A DNA stretch of 64,000 nucleotides from an uncultured Saprospiraceae bacterium. GTDB lineage: Bacteria; Bacteroidota; Bacteroidia; Chitinophagales; Saprospiraceae. Position 1 is the stretch's first letter. Every line of letters starts with the position of its first letter. This document shows, piece after piece, positions 53,610 through 62,808 of this stretch. The DNA is taken from assembly GCA_937951615.1 (NCBI GenBank), contig CALFBH010000075.1:62001-126000 (forward strand), in the 5' to 3' direction. A model generated the notes under the pieces. The model saw nothing but the letters and a program-made list of their open reading frames with translations. It ran no database searches and was not told where the DNA came from. The position numbers and the translations under genes were made by a program.

Positions 53610-54515
53610 TCAATTCTTTGTCAGCTTCTGAAATACATCTTCTACGCTATAAATTTCTCGGCGCATTTCAATCAGGGTCAGCCCATTCTGTGCTGCCCAC
53701 TTGGAGACGGCAGGACGAATGTCCGTTTTGCCAGAAATCAACTGAAATTCATTGTCTTTTAGTATTTCAACGCGCTTGACTCCGGGGATTTGTGCCAGTT
53801 TTCCTGCGCCGATTTTTTCCAGAAATTGCACCACCACACCCGTTTCTCCAGAAATACGTTCACGCAGGACATCAATAGGATCATCGGCAACCAGTTTGCC
53901 CTGATTGATGATAATCACCCGGTCGCAAATCGCCTGAACTTCCTGCATGATGTGGGTAGAAAAAATGACGGTTTTTTCTTGTCCAATATTTTTAATCAAT
54001 GCCCGAATATCGACCAGTTGGTTGGGATCTAAGCCGGAGGTTGGTTCGTCGAGAATCAGCACTTCAGGGTCGTGGAGCATCGCCTGTGCCAGTCCAACCC
54101 GCTGCCGATAACCTTTGGATAATGCGCCAATGAGTTTCTTTTGTTCTACCTGCAAACCCGTCATTTCTATCATCTCATCTATGCGGGCTTTAGGGTTTTT
54201 GAGCTTGTGCAAACCAGCAATGAAAGCCAGATATTCGCGCACGTACATGTCTTTGTACAAAGGGTTATGTTCGGGTAGATAGCCGATGCGACGACGGACT
54301 TCCATCGAATTTTCAGATGTGTCGTAGCCGCAGACTTCTGCTGTGCCTTCGGTTTGTGGAATGAAGCAGGTGATGACTTTCATCGTGGTGGTTTTGCCTG
54401 CTCCGTTTGGTCCGAGGAAGCCGAGGACTTCTCCTTTTTTGGCTTCAAATGTTACGTTATCTACTGCGCGTTGTGTGCCGTAAATTTTTGTTAATCCTTG
54501 TATTTTTACTGACAT
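53610..54515 (-). CDS. gldA: ABC transporter ATPase, GldA-like (gliding motility)
   Basis: 301 residues. Walker A LGPNGAGKTTTMKVI, Q-loop YLPEHNPLYKDMYVREYLAF, signature LSKGYRQRVGLAQAMLHDPE, Walker B VLILDEPTSGLDP, H-loop VIFSTHIMQEVQAI. The start MSVKIQGLTKIYGTQRAVDN and overall pattern match GldA, the ATPase of the Bacteroidota gliding-linked exporter GldAFG. No gldF or gldG is adjacent, so the assignment rests on sequence alone. It could be another CcmA-type exporter ATPase. A family A half element lies just upstream. Confidence 0.85.
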   Translation of the reverse strand: MSVKIQGLTKIYGTQRAVDNVTFEAKKGEVLGFLGPNGAGKTTTMKVITCFIPQTEGTAEVCGYDTSENSMEVRRRIGYLPEHNPLYKDMYVREYLAFIAGLHKLKNPKARIDEMIEMTGLQVEQKKLIGALSKGYRQRVGLAQAMLHDPEVLILDEPTSGLDPNQLVDIRALIKNIGQEKTVIFSTHIMQEVQAICDRVIIINQGKLVADDPIDVLRERISGETGVVVQFLEKIGAGKLAQIPGVKRVEILKDNEFQLISGKTDIRPAVSKWAAQNGLTLIEMRREIYSVEDVFQKLTKN

Positions 54516-54520
54516 TTATT

Positions 54521-54557
54521 TGTGTTGCGGTGTTGTTGTGTTAATGTGTTGTTGTGG
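54521..54557. repeat. Family A half element
   Basis: TGTGTTGCGGTGTTGTTGTGTTAATGTGTTGTTGTG: only the left-arm words are present, with no core and no right arm. It lies just before the gldA start. Confidence 0.6.
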
Positions 54558-54622
54558 GAAATTCCAAAAAATAAAATCCAAATTCCAAAACTATCTTGAC
54601 ATGTAGATAGGCTTTTTCTTTT

Positions 54623-54670
54623 GGTTTTACTGGGTTGCGTATCCAGGCATTTTTTGAACCACTAAATGAA
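54623..54670. repeat. Family G dispersed repeat, copy 2
   Basis: TTTTACTGGGTTGCGT...CATTTTTTGAACCACTAA, close to the copy at 19915-19962. It lies between gldA and preT. Confidence 0.5.
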
Positions 54671-54694
54671 GAAGGGACACTAAGTTTTTTGTTT

Positions 54695-56011
54695 TTAGCT
54701 TAGAAATTGATGGATTCCTTGTGCCGCCTTCTTAGCCTCTGCACAAGCATTGACGACTTCTGCGCCTCCATTTACAGCATCGCCGGCGGCGAAATATTTG
54801 GTTTTGCCACAGCGAAAATGCTCGTCCACTTCTATTCTGCCGCTATTATCGTAAGCTACGTTTAATGTATCCAGAAAATTGCGTTGTTTTTCTTGTCCTG
54901 TTGCTTTGATGACCATGTCGCAGGCGATGTCAAATTCTGTTCCTGCTATATTGGATAGTTTTCCGTCTTTAGATTCGGTGCGGATGCTGCGAATGCCTTC
55001 CACTTTTCCATCACCCAGAACTGCTAATGGCTGTACATTGAATACTGCCCGCACGCCAACGCCTTTTGCTAAGTCCAACTCAAATTCGTAAGCTGGCATT
55101 TCTTCTTTTGCCCGGCGGTATAAAAGCGTGACTTCACTCGCGCCCATTCTTGAGGATTCGGAAGCGGCATCCATCGCTGTATTTCCACCGCCAATCACGA
55201 CGACTCGTTTGCCAACTGCCGCTTTCAGCGGAGCTAATTTTAAAGTTTCAATAAACTCAGTCGCGCCTTCACAATTTTCAAAATCTTCGCCTTCTATACG
55301 GGCTGAACGTGTGCCGCCTAAACCGATGCCTAAGAAAATTGCATCATATTTCTCTTCCAGTTCGCGGGCTTCTGCCGCGCTGTTTATTTTTTTATTATAA
55401 TGAGTATTAAAACCGAATTGGGCTTCCAAATATTGCATTTCTTCCAAAACTTCCGCATTGGTAATTTTATAAGGCGCAGTGCCATGCAAAGCTAAGCCAG
55501 AAGGTTGTGCTTTTGCTTCAAATATATCTACTTCGTAGCCAAATAATCTCAGTTCGCAGGCCGCAGCAATTCCAGCTGGACCAGCACCAATGACAGCTAT
55601 CTTTTTCCCATTTTCTGGCAAGGAAGTAAACAACTTTGTATTGTCCTGAATGGCTTTTGTCGTCGAATGGCTTTGCAATCGCCCAATTTCGATAGGCTTG
55701 ACGTTTTGCTCATTATATACACAAGCGCCTTCGCAGAGCACTTCTGTCGGGCAGACTTTGCCACATACATTTCCAAAATGATTGGATTCGTAAATGGTTT
55801 TTGCCGAGCCTTTCAGGTTACCCGTATTGATTTGTCGGATAAACAGGGGAATATCTATACCTGTCGGACAGGCTTTGATGCAAGGCGCATCGTAGCAAAA
55901 CAAGCAGCGAGAACTTTCGTAATAGGCTTCTGTGTCGTTCATCAAAGGTTTGATTTGCTCAAAGTTTTGATGAAAGGCTGCTTCGCTTGTTGGTCTTTTA
56001 TATTCTGACAT
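54695..56011 (-). CDS. preT: NAD(P)-dependent dihydropyrimidine dehydrogenase subunit PreT
   Basis: 438 residues. The N-terminal Fe-S region has clustered cysteines (CLFCYDAPCIKACPTGID and NVCGKVCPTEVLCEGACV). Two Rossmann folds follow (IAVIGAGPAGIAAACELRLF for FAD, VVVIGGGNTAMDAASESSRM for NAD(P)H) as in glutamate-synthase small-chain-like flavoproteins. With beta-ureidopropionase and dihydropyrimidinase nearby, the best role is electron input for reduction of uracil and thymine in pyrimidine catabolism. The catalytic partner PreA (FMN, 4Fe-4S) is not in the window. A stand-alone oxidoreductase of the same superfamily is the alternative. Confidence 0.88.
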   Translation of the reverse strand: MSEYKRPTSEAAFHQNFEQIKPLMNDTEAYYESSRCLFCYDAPCIKACPTGIDIPLFIRQINTGNLKGSAKTIYESNHFGNVCGKVCPTEVLCEGACVYNEQNVKPIEIGRLQSHSTTKAIQDNTKLFTSLPENGKKIAVIGAGPAGIAAACELRLFGYEVDIFEAKAQPSGLALHGTAPYKITNAEVLEEMQYLEAQFGFNTHYNKKINSAAEARELEEKYDAIFLGIGLGGTRSARIEGEDFENCEGATEFIETLKLAPLKAAVGKRVVVIGGGNTAMDAASESSRMGASEVTLLYRRAKEEMPAYEFELDLAKGVGVRAVFNVQPLAVLGDGKVEGIRSIRTESKDGKLSNIAGTEFDIACDMVIKATGQEKQRNFLDTLNVAYDNSGRIEVDEHFRCGKTKYFAAGDAVNGGAEVVNACAEAKKAAQGIHQFLS

Positions 56012-56013
56012 GG

Positions 56014-56141
56014 TTGGTGTATTGGTTTATTGGTAACTGGTGATTCGTGATTGGTAAGTAGTGATTCGTGGATGGTCGTAGAAGGTATTTCGCTCTGCGA
56101 AATATATTAACCAATAACCAGTTACTAATCACCAATCACTA
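56014..56141. repeat. Family C word-repeat palindrome with ATTTCGCTCTGCGAAAT core
   Basis: Left arm: TTGGTAACTGGTGATTCGTGATTGG words. Core ATTTCGC-TCT-GCGAAAT at 56087-56103, a perfect palindrome differing from the other cores by a T to C / A to G compensated pair. Right arm: CCAATAACCAGTTACTAATCACCAATCAC. It fills the preT to beta-ureidopropionase gap and would be transcribed in the operon. Confidence 0.92.
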
Positions 56142-56143
56142 AA

Positions 56144-57010
56144 TTACAATTCAGTTAATTTACCATAAGTTTCCGGACGTCTGTCTCTGAAAAACTGCCA
56201 GGTCGAGCGGACTTCTTCTATAAGGTCTAAATCGAACTCAGCGATTAATAATTCGTCATCGTACTCAGAGGCTTCGGAGAAGACTTGTCCGCGTGGATCC
56301 ACGAAGTAGGAAGTGCCGTAGAAGCGTCCCAAATCCCAGGGTTTTTCTTCGCCGACGCGATTGATGCAGCCCATGAAGTAGCCATTGGCAGCAGCGTGGG
56401 CGGGTTGTTCGAGTTTCCACAAATATTGGGATAAGCCAGCTACAGTAGCGGATGGATTATAGACAATTTCTGCACCATTCAAACCCAATGCTCTTGCGCC
56501 GTCGGGGAAGTGCCGGTCATAGCAGATATAGACGCCGACTTTGGCGTACTTGGTTTGGAAAACAGGATAGCCGAGGTTGCCTGGTTTGAAGAAGAATTTT
56601 TCCCAAAATCCTGTGGTGTGTGGGATATGATTTTTTCGGTATTTACCGAGATATGTCCCGTCGGCATCAATGACCGCAGCAGTGTTATAGAGAATGCCGG
56701 GCTGCTCTTTTTCATAGATCGGCACAATCATCACCATGTCGTACTTTTTGGCGTAAGCCTGCATCCGTTCTATCGTCGGGCCGGGAACACTTTCTGCTGA
56801 TGCATACCATTTTCTATCCTGTCCAGGACAAAAGTAGGGCGTGTTGAAAATTTCCTGTAGGCAGAGGATTTGTACGCCTTGCTCACCAGCTTTTTCGATG
56901 TATGGAATGTGCTTGTCCACCATGGCGTCCATGATTTCCTGAATTGTTCCTTCGCCTTCTGTCATGGGAAGGCTCATCTGTATGAGTCCTGATTTTACTA
57001 TTCTTGGCAT
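56144..57010 (-). CDS. Beta-ureidopropionase (N-carbamoyl-beta-alanine amidohydrolase), nitrilase family
   Basis: 288 residues. The nitrilase triad is visible: Glu in LCLQEIFNTPYFCPGQD, Lys in GKYRKNHIPHTTGFWEK, Cys in VYICYDRHFPDGARALG. The NTPYFCPGQD and HHIP-type segments match the beta-ureidopropionase/beta-alanine synthase branch rather than general nitrilases. It hydrolyses N-carbamoyl-beta-alanine to beta-alanine, CO2 and ammonia, the last step of reductive uracil degradation. Upstream of preT in the same direction, with a family C palindrome between. Confidence 0.9.
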   Translation of the reverse strand: MPRIVKSGLIQMSLPMTEGEGTIQEIMDAMVDKHIPYIEKAGEQGVQILCLQEIFNTPYFCPGQDRKWYASAESVPGPTIERMQAYAKKYDMVMIVPIYEKEQPGILYNTAAVIDADGTYLGKYRKNHIPHTTGFWEKFFFKPGNLGYPVFQTKYAKVGVYICYDRHFPDGARALGLNGAEIVYNPSATVAGLSQYLWKLEQPAHAAANGYFMGCINRVGEEKPWDLGRFYGTSYFVDPRGQVFSEASEYDDELLIAEFDLDLIEEVRSTWQFFRDRRPETYGKLTEL

Positions 57011-57141
57011 GATTTGGTGATTGGTTGATTAGTAATTAGTTGGATAAATGGTGTTTTTTCTTTCTCAATAAGTTGTTGCTTATCTGACATCTGCGTAGGT
57101 TTTTTTGCAAGGTATGAAAAATTAAGAAACGATAAAAACTT

Positions 57142-57735
57142 TCACGGCATGACCAACAAACCAAGTTCAAACTCAAAATCCGGCATGACCTGCTCGCCGG
57201 AAAGCACTTTGTCAAAGCCTTTAATAATTTCTACTTCTGCGTTTTCACGATAAATATAAGTTTGCTGCTGTTGTGGGTCTATCAGCCAGCCTAAGCGGAC
57301 GCCATTTTCCATCCATTCTTCCATTTTCTCAATAAGTGGCTTGAGGTTGTCGGTTTTCGAGCGAATTTCTATTACAAAATCGGGGCAGACAGGGGCAAAT
57401 TTTGTTTTGTCTGTATCTGTTAAGGTTGCCCAGCGTTCGGGGCTGACCCAGCAGGCATCGGGTGAGCGTACTGCTCTGTTGGGTAATGTAAAGCCTGTGG
57501 AGGGACTAAATGAAACACCTGTTTTGTGTTTTTTTGCCCAGGCACGAACTTCACCAGCCGCCTCATTTTCATAATAACCTGATGTGTTGTTCACAGGTGC
57601 CATAATAATGATGTTTTTGTTTTTATCCCGCTCTATCCGCATGTCTTTATTGACCATACAAAAATGGAGGAACTCCTCATCCGTCATATTTTCGGAATAG
57701 TTCTGAATGGTATATTTATTTTCTAATACAAGCAT
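57142..57735 (-). CDS. Uma2-family (DUF820) putative endonuclease
   Basis: 197 residues. Core motifs are VRSPDACWVSPERW, FAPVCPDFVIEIRSKTDNLKPLIEKM and EWMENGVRLGWLIDPQQQQTYIY. It is the other Uma2 branch, distinct from the 20729 gene. It sits inside the pyrimidine catabolism region between beta-ureidopropionase and dihydropyrimidinase, on the same strand. It has its own promoter box, so it is likely an inserted unit. Catalytic D, E and K positions look intact. Confidence 0.85.
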   Translation of the reverse strand: MLVLENKYTIQNYSENMTDEEFLHFCMVNKDMRIERDKNKNIIIMAPVNNTSGYYENEAAGEVRAWAKKHKTGVSFSPSTGFTLPNRAVRSPDACWVSPERWATLTDTDKTKFAPVCPDFVIEIRSKTDNLKPLIEKMEEWMENGVRLGWLIDPQQQQTYIYRENAEVEIIKGFDKVLSGEQVMPDFEFELGLLVMP

Positions 57736-57757
57736 AAGCGACGTAAGTTTAAGTTTC

Positions 57758-57765
57758 CAAATTTA
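57758..57765 (-). promoter_or_regulatory. -7 box (TAAATTTG) of the Uma2 gene
   Basis: An exact TAnnTTTG match on the minus strand, ending 23 nt before the ATG at 57735. The spacing is longer than at the near-leaderless genes. Confidence 0.45.
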
Positions 57766-57877
57766 CGTTTTTTTTTGGTTTTATGCACGTCTTTGTTGTT
57801 TAGAGTGAACTATTTTGTTCATATGTGCGTTATTCACACTTTAAGCCAAAGATATTTAACTTTTAAAAAAATTAGTT

Positions 57878-58207
57878 ATGAGTAATGAAATAAGAAGATA
57901 TGATAGCCAAGAAAGAGATTATTGGTTGTTATCTGATGGGTCTAAAGCCGCAAATAAATATGTATTGGGAGACAATAGCGGAAGGTCTATAAGCTTAAGA
58001 AAAGGTCATGGACTAAAAAAGGTATTAAATTTAGATATTTCTGATGATAACGCTGTACATTTAGTACATGTGGGAATAGCAACTTCTTTGATTTTATTAA
58101 AATCTAAAGATAGCGGAAAAAAGGTTTTAGGAGGCTTCTTAGGACTTGCTTTATTTGGATTATATCAGGCAGGAAGACAAGACGACGACGAATTACTTAT
58201 TTATTAA
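57878..58207 (+). CDS. Small protein of unknown function
   Basis: 109 residues. Polar N-terminus (MSNEIRRYDSQERDYWLLSD), a basic middle, and one or two hydrophobic segments near the end (VHVGIATSLILL, VLGGFLGLALFGLYQAG). The acidic tail is QDDDELLIY. No family recognised. It is the only rightward gene between the leftward pyrimidine genes, and its 3' end runs into the truncated ParE remnant. That suggests it came in by an insertion or deletion event. Confidence 0.6.
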   Translation: MSNEIRRYDSQERDYWLLSDGSKAANKYVLGDNSGRSISLRKGHGLKKVLNLDISDDNAVHLVHVGIATSLILLKSKDSGKKVLGGFLGLALFGLYQAGRQDDDELLIY

Positions 58208-58324
58208 GCAACGATAGCTTTTTTCAACTTTGATGCCCGCATAAACTGGAGAGTCTTTCGCAATATATTCTGCAATAGCCTCCATGTCATCAATTGCACC
58301 ATCTGTCCAATTTAGCGCAACCAT
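58193..58324 (-). pseudogene. Truncated ParE/RelE-family toxin
   Basis: Too short for the ORF track. Reading from the ATG at 58324 gives 43 residues: MVALNWTDGAIDDMEAIAEY, then IAKDSPVYAGIKVEK, the characteristic N-terminal third of ParE toxins. It then departs into KSYRCLINK and stops. Normal ParE is about 95-100 residues. The ATG overlaps the antitoxin stop by 13 nt, the normal arrangement of an antitoxin-toxin operon. The rest has been lost, at a junction close to the end of the 57878 gene. Confidence 0.8.
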
Positions 58325-58497
58325 TTACCCAATTTAGTTTTTTTTAAATTATTACTTGAAACTATTTTATCTGCTTTTGATTGAGCCAAACCTCGTTCAA
58401 TTTTTTGTAATACAATAAGCCTTTCTATTAGCTCATCTACAGAAAACTGTTCTGGTAGTTGTTTAACACTGTCAATAACTTGTTGTCTATCTAACAT
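58312..58497 (-). CDS. Orphan antitoxin of a ParE-type toxin-antitoxin pair
   Basis: 61 residues from the ATG at 58497 (MLDRQQVIDSVKQLPEQFSV); the track's extra 15 residues are unsupported. The layout VDELIERLIVLQKIERGLAQ, then a polar linker and KKTKLGKWLR, is that of the short antitoxins encoded just before ParE toxins in Bacteroidota and cyanobacteria. The C-terminus that would bind the toxin is present. With the toxin broken it is an orphan and may be decaying. Confidence 0.7.
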   Translation of the reverse strand: MLDRQQVIDSVKQLPEQFSVDELIERLIVLQKIERGLAQSKADKIVSSNNLKKTKLGKWLR

Positions 58498-58551
58498 CTG
58501 TTTAATTTTCTTACAAGATATAAAAAAATAAGGTAGTTTCAAATACCCAAT

Positions 58552-59934
58552 TTAAACCACCAAGGACGTCTTCCCGCGTTTTAGGAATTGTCCGTATCCT
58601 TTTTGAATGCCTACACTTCCTTTATCAATTGCTTTTTTGCCACGTAGGAATACCTGTTCGCATTTGCCGGTGACTTGCCAGCCTTCGTAGCCAGAGTAAT
58701 CGACATTCATGTGGTGGCTTTTCACCGAAAGGGTGTGTTCTTTATTGGGATCTAAAATGACTAAATCGGCATCTGAACCGATAGCGATACAGCCTTTTTT
58801 CGGGTGCATGCCGAATATTTTTGCCGCATTGGTTGAGGTGACTTCTACGAATTTGTTGGGGCTGATTTTTCCTTTTTTCACGCCTTCAGAAAACAGCAAT
58901 TCTATTCGATGCTCGATGGCTGGATGTCCATTCGGTATTTTAGAAAAATCGTCTTTGCCCATGAGTTTTTGTTCCCATTTGAATGGACAATGATCTGTAC
59001 CGACGACTTGTATTAAGCCTTGATTCAGTCCTGCCCATAAGGCAGTTTGGTCTTTCTTTTCCCGTAAGGGCGGACTCATGACCCACTTGGCACCTTCAAA
59101 GTCTTTTTCGTATAAAGAAGCATCTAAGAGCAGGTATTGAATACAAGTTTCGACAAACATTTTTTGATTGCGCAAAGCGGCTTTACGGACAGCATTGAGC
59201 GCACCTTCACAGGTCATGTGTACAATGTAACCTGGCACGCCTGTATAGTTCGCCATGTCGCAAAACCGCCCAGAGGCCTCTGCTTCCGTGACTTCTGGCT
59301 GTGATAAATAATGGTATAATGGAGATAGTTTGCCTTCTGCACGATGCTTGGCAATGAGGGCATCAATCATATCGCCATTGGTCGCATGAACGGTGACAAT
59401 GCCGCCCTGCTCGCGCACTTCTTTCATCAGCCCGACCATCTGCCCATCGTCAATCATCAATGCGCCTTTGTATGCCATGAAGGTTTTGAAAGATGAAATG
59501 CCTTCTTCTTCAATCATTTGTCGGACTTCCTTCGCTGTGTTGTCATTGAAATCAGTCACGGCAATATGAAAACCATAATCGCCATAAGCATTTCCATTGG
59601 AGCGTCCCTGCCATGCGTCGAGCGCGTGGTGGAGCGATTTGCCCTGTGTTTGCAGGACAAAATCTATGACGGTGGTCGTGCCGCCATGTAGGGCAGCGAG
59701 TGTTCCGGTTGAGTAGTCGTCGCTGGAAAACGTTCCCATAAATGGCATGTCGAGATGCACGTGGGGATCAATGCCGCCAGGGATGAGCCATTTGCCTGTT
59801 GCGTCGATAATTTCATCGGCTGGCATATCGAGATTGGCACCGATGGCTTGCACGGTTTCACCTTTGATATAGACGTCGCCGGTGTAGTCGTCGGCTGCGG
59901 TGACTATTCTTGCGTTTTTTATTAGTATGGACAT
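58552..59934 (-). CDS. hydA: Dihydropyrimidinase (D-hydantoinase)
   Basis: 460 residues from the ATG at 59934 (MSILIKNARIVTAADDYTGD). The amidohydrolase metal site GGIDPHVHLDMPFMG, the carboxylated Lys region SSFKTFMAYKGAL, HATNGDMIDAL and GTDHCPFKWEQK, and the C-terminal DADLVILDPNKEHTLSVKSHH all fit the dihydropyrimidinase/hydantoinase branch. It opens dihydrouracil to N-carbamoyl-beta-alanine. It is the first gene of the leftward pyrimidine catabolism set, now separated from the other two by about 1.5 kb of unrelated genes. Confidence 0.93.
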   Translation of the reverse strand: MSILIKNARIVTAADDYTGDVYIKGETVQAIGANLDMPADEIIDATGKWLIPGGIDPHVHLDMPFMGTFSSDDYSTGTLAALHGGTTTVIDFVLQTQGKSLHHALDAWQGRSNGNAYGDYGFHIAVTDFNDNTAKEVRQMIEEEGISSFKTFMAYKGALMIDDGQMVGLMKEVREQGGIVTVHATNGDMIDALIAKHRAEGKLSPLYHYLSQPEVTEAEASGRFCDMANYTGVPGYIVHMTCEGALNAVRKAALRNQKMFVETCIQYLLLDASLYEKDFEGAKWVMSPPLREKKDQTALWAGLNQGLIQVVGTDHCPFKWEQKLMGKDDFSKIPNGHPAIEHRIELLFSEGVKKGKISPNKFVEVTSTNAAKIFGMHPKKGCIAIGSDADLVILDPNKEHTLSVKSHHMNVDYSGYEGWQVTGKCEQVFLRGKKAIDKGSVGIQKGYGQFLKRGKTSLVV

Positions 59935-60101
59935 TTGTTTAAAATTCAAATACAAACAAGAAATTCAAATTCAACTTATCGGGGACTAAGTTACAAAATT
60001 ATTGGAAGTTGGGTAGGATTGAAGTGATTTCAGGCTTCAGATATGTATGAAAATGGAGATTTTTTTCAACTTGTGTAGCGTCAATAAAATGCTTTGTCCA
60101 T

Positions 60102-60190
60102 TCACTCCACCACCACAAACCTCCGACTCATCAGCTGCCCATCCGCCTTCAAATTACAAAAATACATTTCATAATAAAGTCTAAATATAA
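60102..60190 (-). pseudogene. Relic of a T9SS type A C-terminal sorting domain
   Basis: Not in the ORF track. On the minus strand, in one frame, the sequence reads YYEMYFCNLKADGQL then MSRRFVVVE and a TGA stop. This is the typical final strand pair of a T9SS sorting domain (compare YLIRIRVDGQQLTKRLVVRK at the end of the giant cargo at 52299). No long ORF joins it, so it is the last trace of a deleted secreted-protein gene. The rest of the 59935-60249 gap holds an AT-rich stretch with ATTCAAAT words and nothing else recognised. Confidence 0.7.
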
Positions 60191-60235
60191 GATACAAATT
60201 TTCCAGGTCATCTGCTCTTTTCAAATAAGATTAGC

Positions 60236-60243
60236 TATTTTTG
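60236..60243 (+). promoter_or_regulatory. -7 box (TATTTTTG) of tmk
   Basis: An exact TAnnTTTG match ending 7 nt before the ATG at 60250. The TTG start in the track (60241) overlaps the box, so the ATG is preferred and the mRNA is probably leaderless. Confidence 0.5.
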
Positions 60244-60249
60244 CAAAAT

Positions 60250-60852
60250 ATGTTTATCGTAATAGAAGGCTTGGATGGCTCTGGGAAATCGACTGCTGGA
60301 AAACAACTGGCGGAAGAACTGTGCAGCCGTTTACATAAAAAAGTACAACTGACCCACGAACCCAATAAGGACTACTGCGGTGGGGACTACATTCGTGCAG
60401 TATTGGCAAAAAAAATCACCAAATTTCATCCGCGTGTGCTGCCTTTGTCCTTTGCGGCGAATCGCCTCGATCACTGTGTCCGACTGGTGCAGCCTTGTCT
60501 GGATGCTGGGCAGATGGTCATCAGCGACCGATATTATTTGTCTTCTCTAGTGTATCAAAGTAGCGAAGATTTTCCGTTTGAAAAAGTGATGGAGGTCAAT
60601 GAAAAAGCGCTGAAGCCCGATTTGATTTTCTTTCTCAATGTCAGCAATGAAGTTTGCTATGAGCGCATGAGTATCCGCAATGAGCCGGAGGAGTTGTTTG
60701 AAAGTCGGCTGGATGATTATCGCAAAAAATATATCTCAGCCATTGATTTTTTGCGGACGGTGCATGGTGATTATATTATTGAGATTGATGGAAATGGGAC
60801 GGTCGCGGAGACGGTTCAGCAGATGGTGGAAGTGGTTGAGTCCTTACTGTAG
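60250..60852 (+). CDS. tmk: Thymidylate kinase
   Basis: 200 residues from the ATG at 60250. P-loop FIVIEGLDGSGKSTAGKQLA, DR motif MVISDRYYLSSLVYQSS, and the LID-like region MSIRNEPEELFESRLDDYRKKY. It phosphorylates dTMP to dTDP in the cytoplasm. The second substrate loop (PNKDYCGGDYIRAVL) is slightly unlike classical Tmk, where a PGGT or EPG-type motif is usual, so a broader-range dTMP/dUMP kinase is possible. It is followed by guaB, which has its own promoter box. Confidence 0.88.
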   Translation: MFIVIEGLDGSGKSTAGKQLAEELCSRLHKKVQLTHEPNKDYCGGDYIRAVLAKKITKFHPRVLPLSFAANRLDHCVRLVQPCLDAGQMVISDRYYLSSLVYQSSEDFPFEKVMEVNEKALKPDLIFFLNVSNEVCYERMSIRNEPEELFESRLDDYRKKYISAIDFLRTVHGDYIIEIDGNGTVAETVQQMVEVVESLL

Positions 60853-60900
60853 ATTAAAAATCAGAAATAATTTGAATTTGAATTTGAATTTTGAACTTGA

Positions 60901-62394
<1,494 letters not shown>

Positions 62395-62397
62395 TTG

Positions 62398-62500
62398 GGT
62401 GATTGGTAACTGGTGATTCGTGATTGGTAACTGGAAATTGTCATTCTAAAAAATAATAAACTTTGGTGATTCTTGATTGGTAACTGGTTGATAACCGGAA
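62398..62500. repeat. Family C word repeats (direct, partial element)
   Basis: GATTGGTAACTGGTGATTCGTG and GTGATTCTTGATTGGTAACTGG words with a short GGTTGATAACC hairpin, directly after the guaB stop. Same words as the palindrome at 56014, but without its core or inverted arm. The 62395-62808 gap holds this plus the family D and B elements listed next, and no gene. Confidence 0.7.
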
Positions 62501-62540
62501 ATCAAGAAGTCCAGATTGTAAGCGATAGCGAGACAATCGC

Positions 62541-62580
62541 AGCCGAAGTCCCTCTCCATCGAAGAATGGAGAGGTTAGGA
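62541..62580. repeat. Family D hairpin, short copy
   Basis: CCTCTCCAT-CGAAGA-ATGGAGAGG stem (62551-62574), preceded by AGCCGAAG and followed by TTAGGAGAGGC, like a simplified half of the element at 28065. Confidence 0.65.
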
Positions 62581-62598
62581 GAGGCAGATTGCGATATT

Positions 62599-62683
62599 GA
62601 TTGTCGATAGGAAAAATACATTTTGCTTTGCAAAATGCGTTCTTACATAATAGCCTATCGACCATGGACCATCGACTATGGAC
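62599..62683. repeat. Family B palindrome with ATTTTGCTTTGCAAAAT core
   Basis: Left arm TTGTCGATAGG, core ATTTTGC-TTT-GCAAAAT at 62620-62636, right arm CCTATCGACCATGGACCATCGACTATGGAC. The core and 5 flanking bases (ACATTTTGCTTTGCAAAATG) are identical to those at 24328-24347. Confidence 0.9.
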
Positions 62684-62808
62684 AATTCCCCCACTTATCT
62701 TTTTTCGCTTTCGCGTAATATTTGAAGCTGATTTGCAGTTTTAAATAGACGTGCAAATTCTCGCACAAAACCTATTCGTGCATTTGTGGCAAAAATAAAA
62801 AACCGTTT

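Noticed and set aside
53610-57010. gldA, preT and beta-ureidopropionase as one functional operon
   Set aside because: They share a strand, but the gldA-preT gap holds repeat material and there is no metabolic link.
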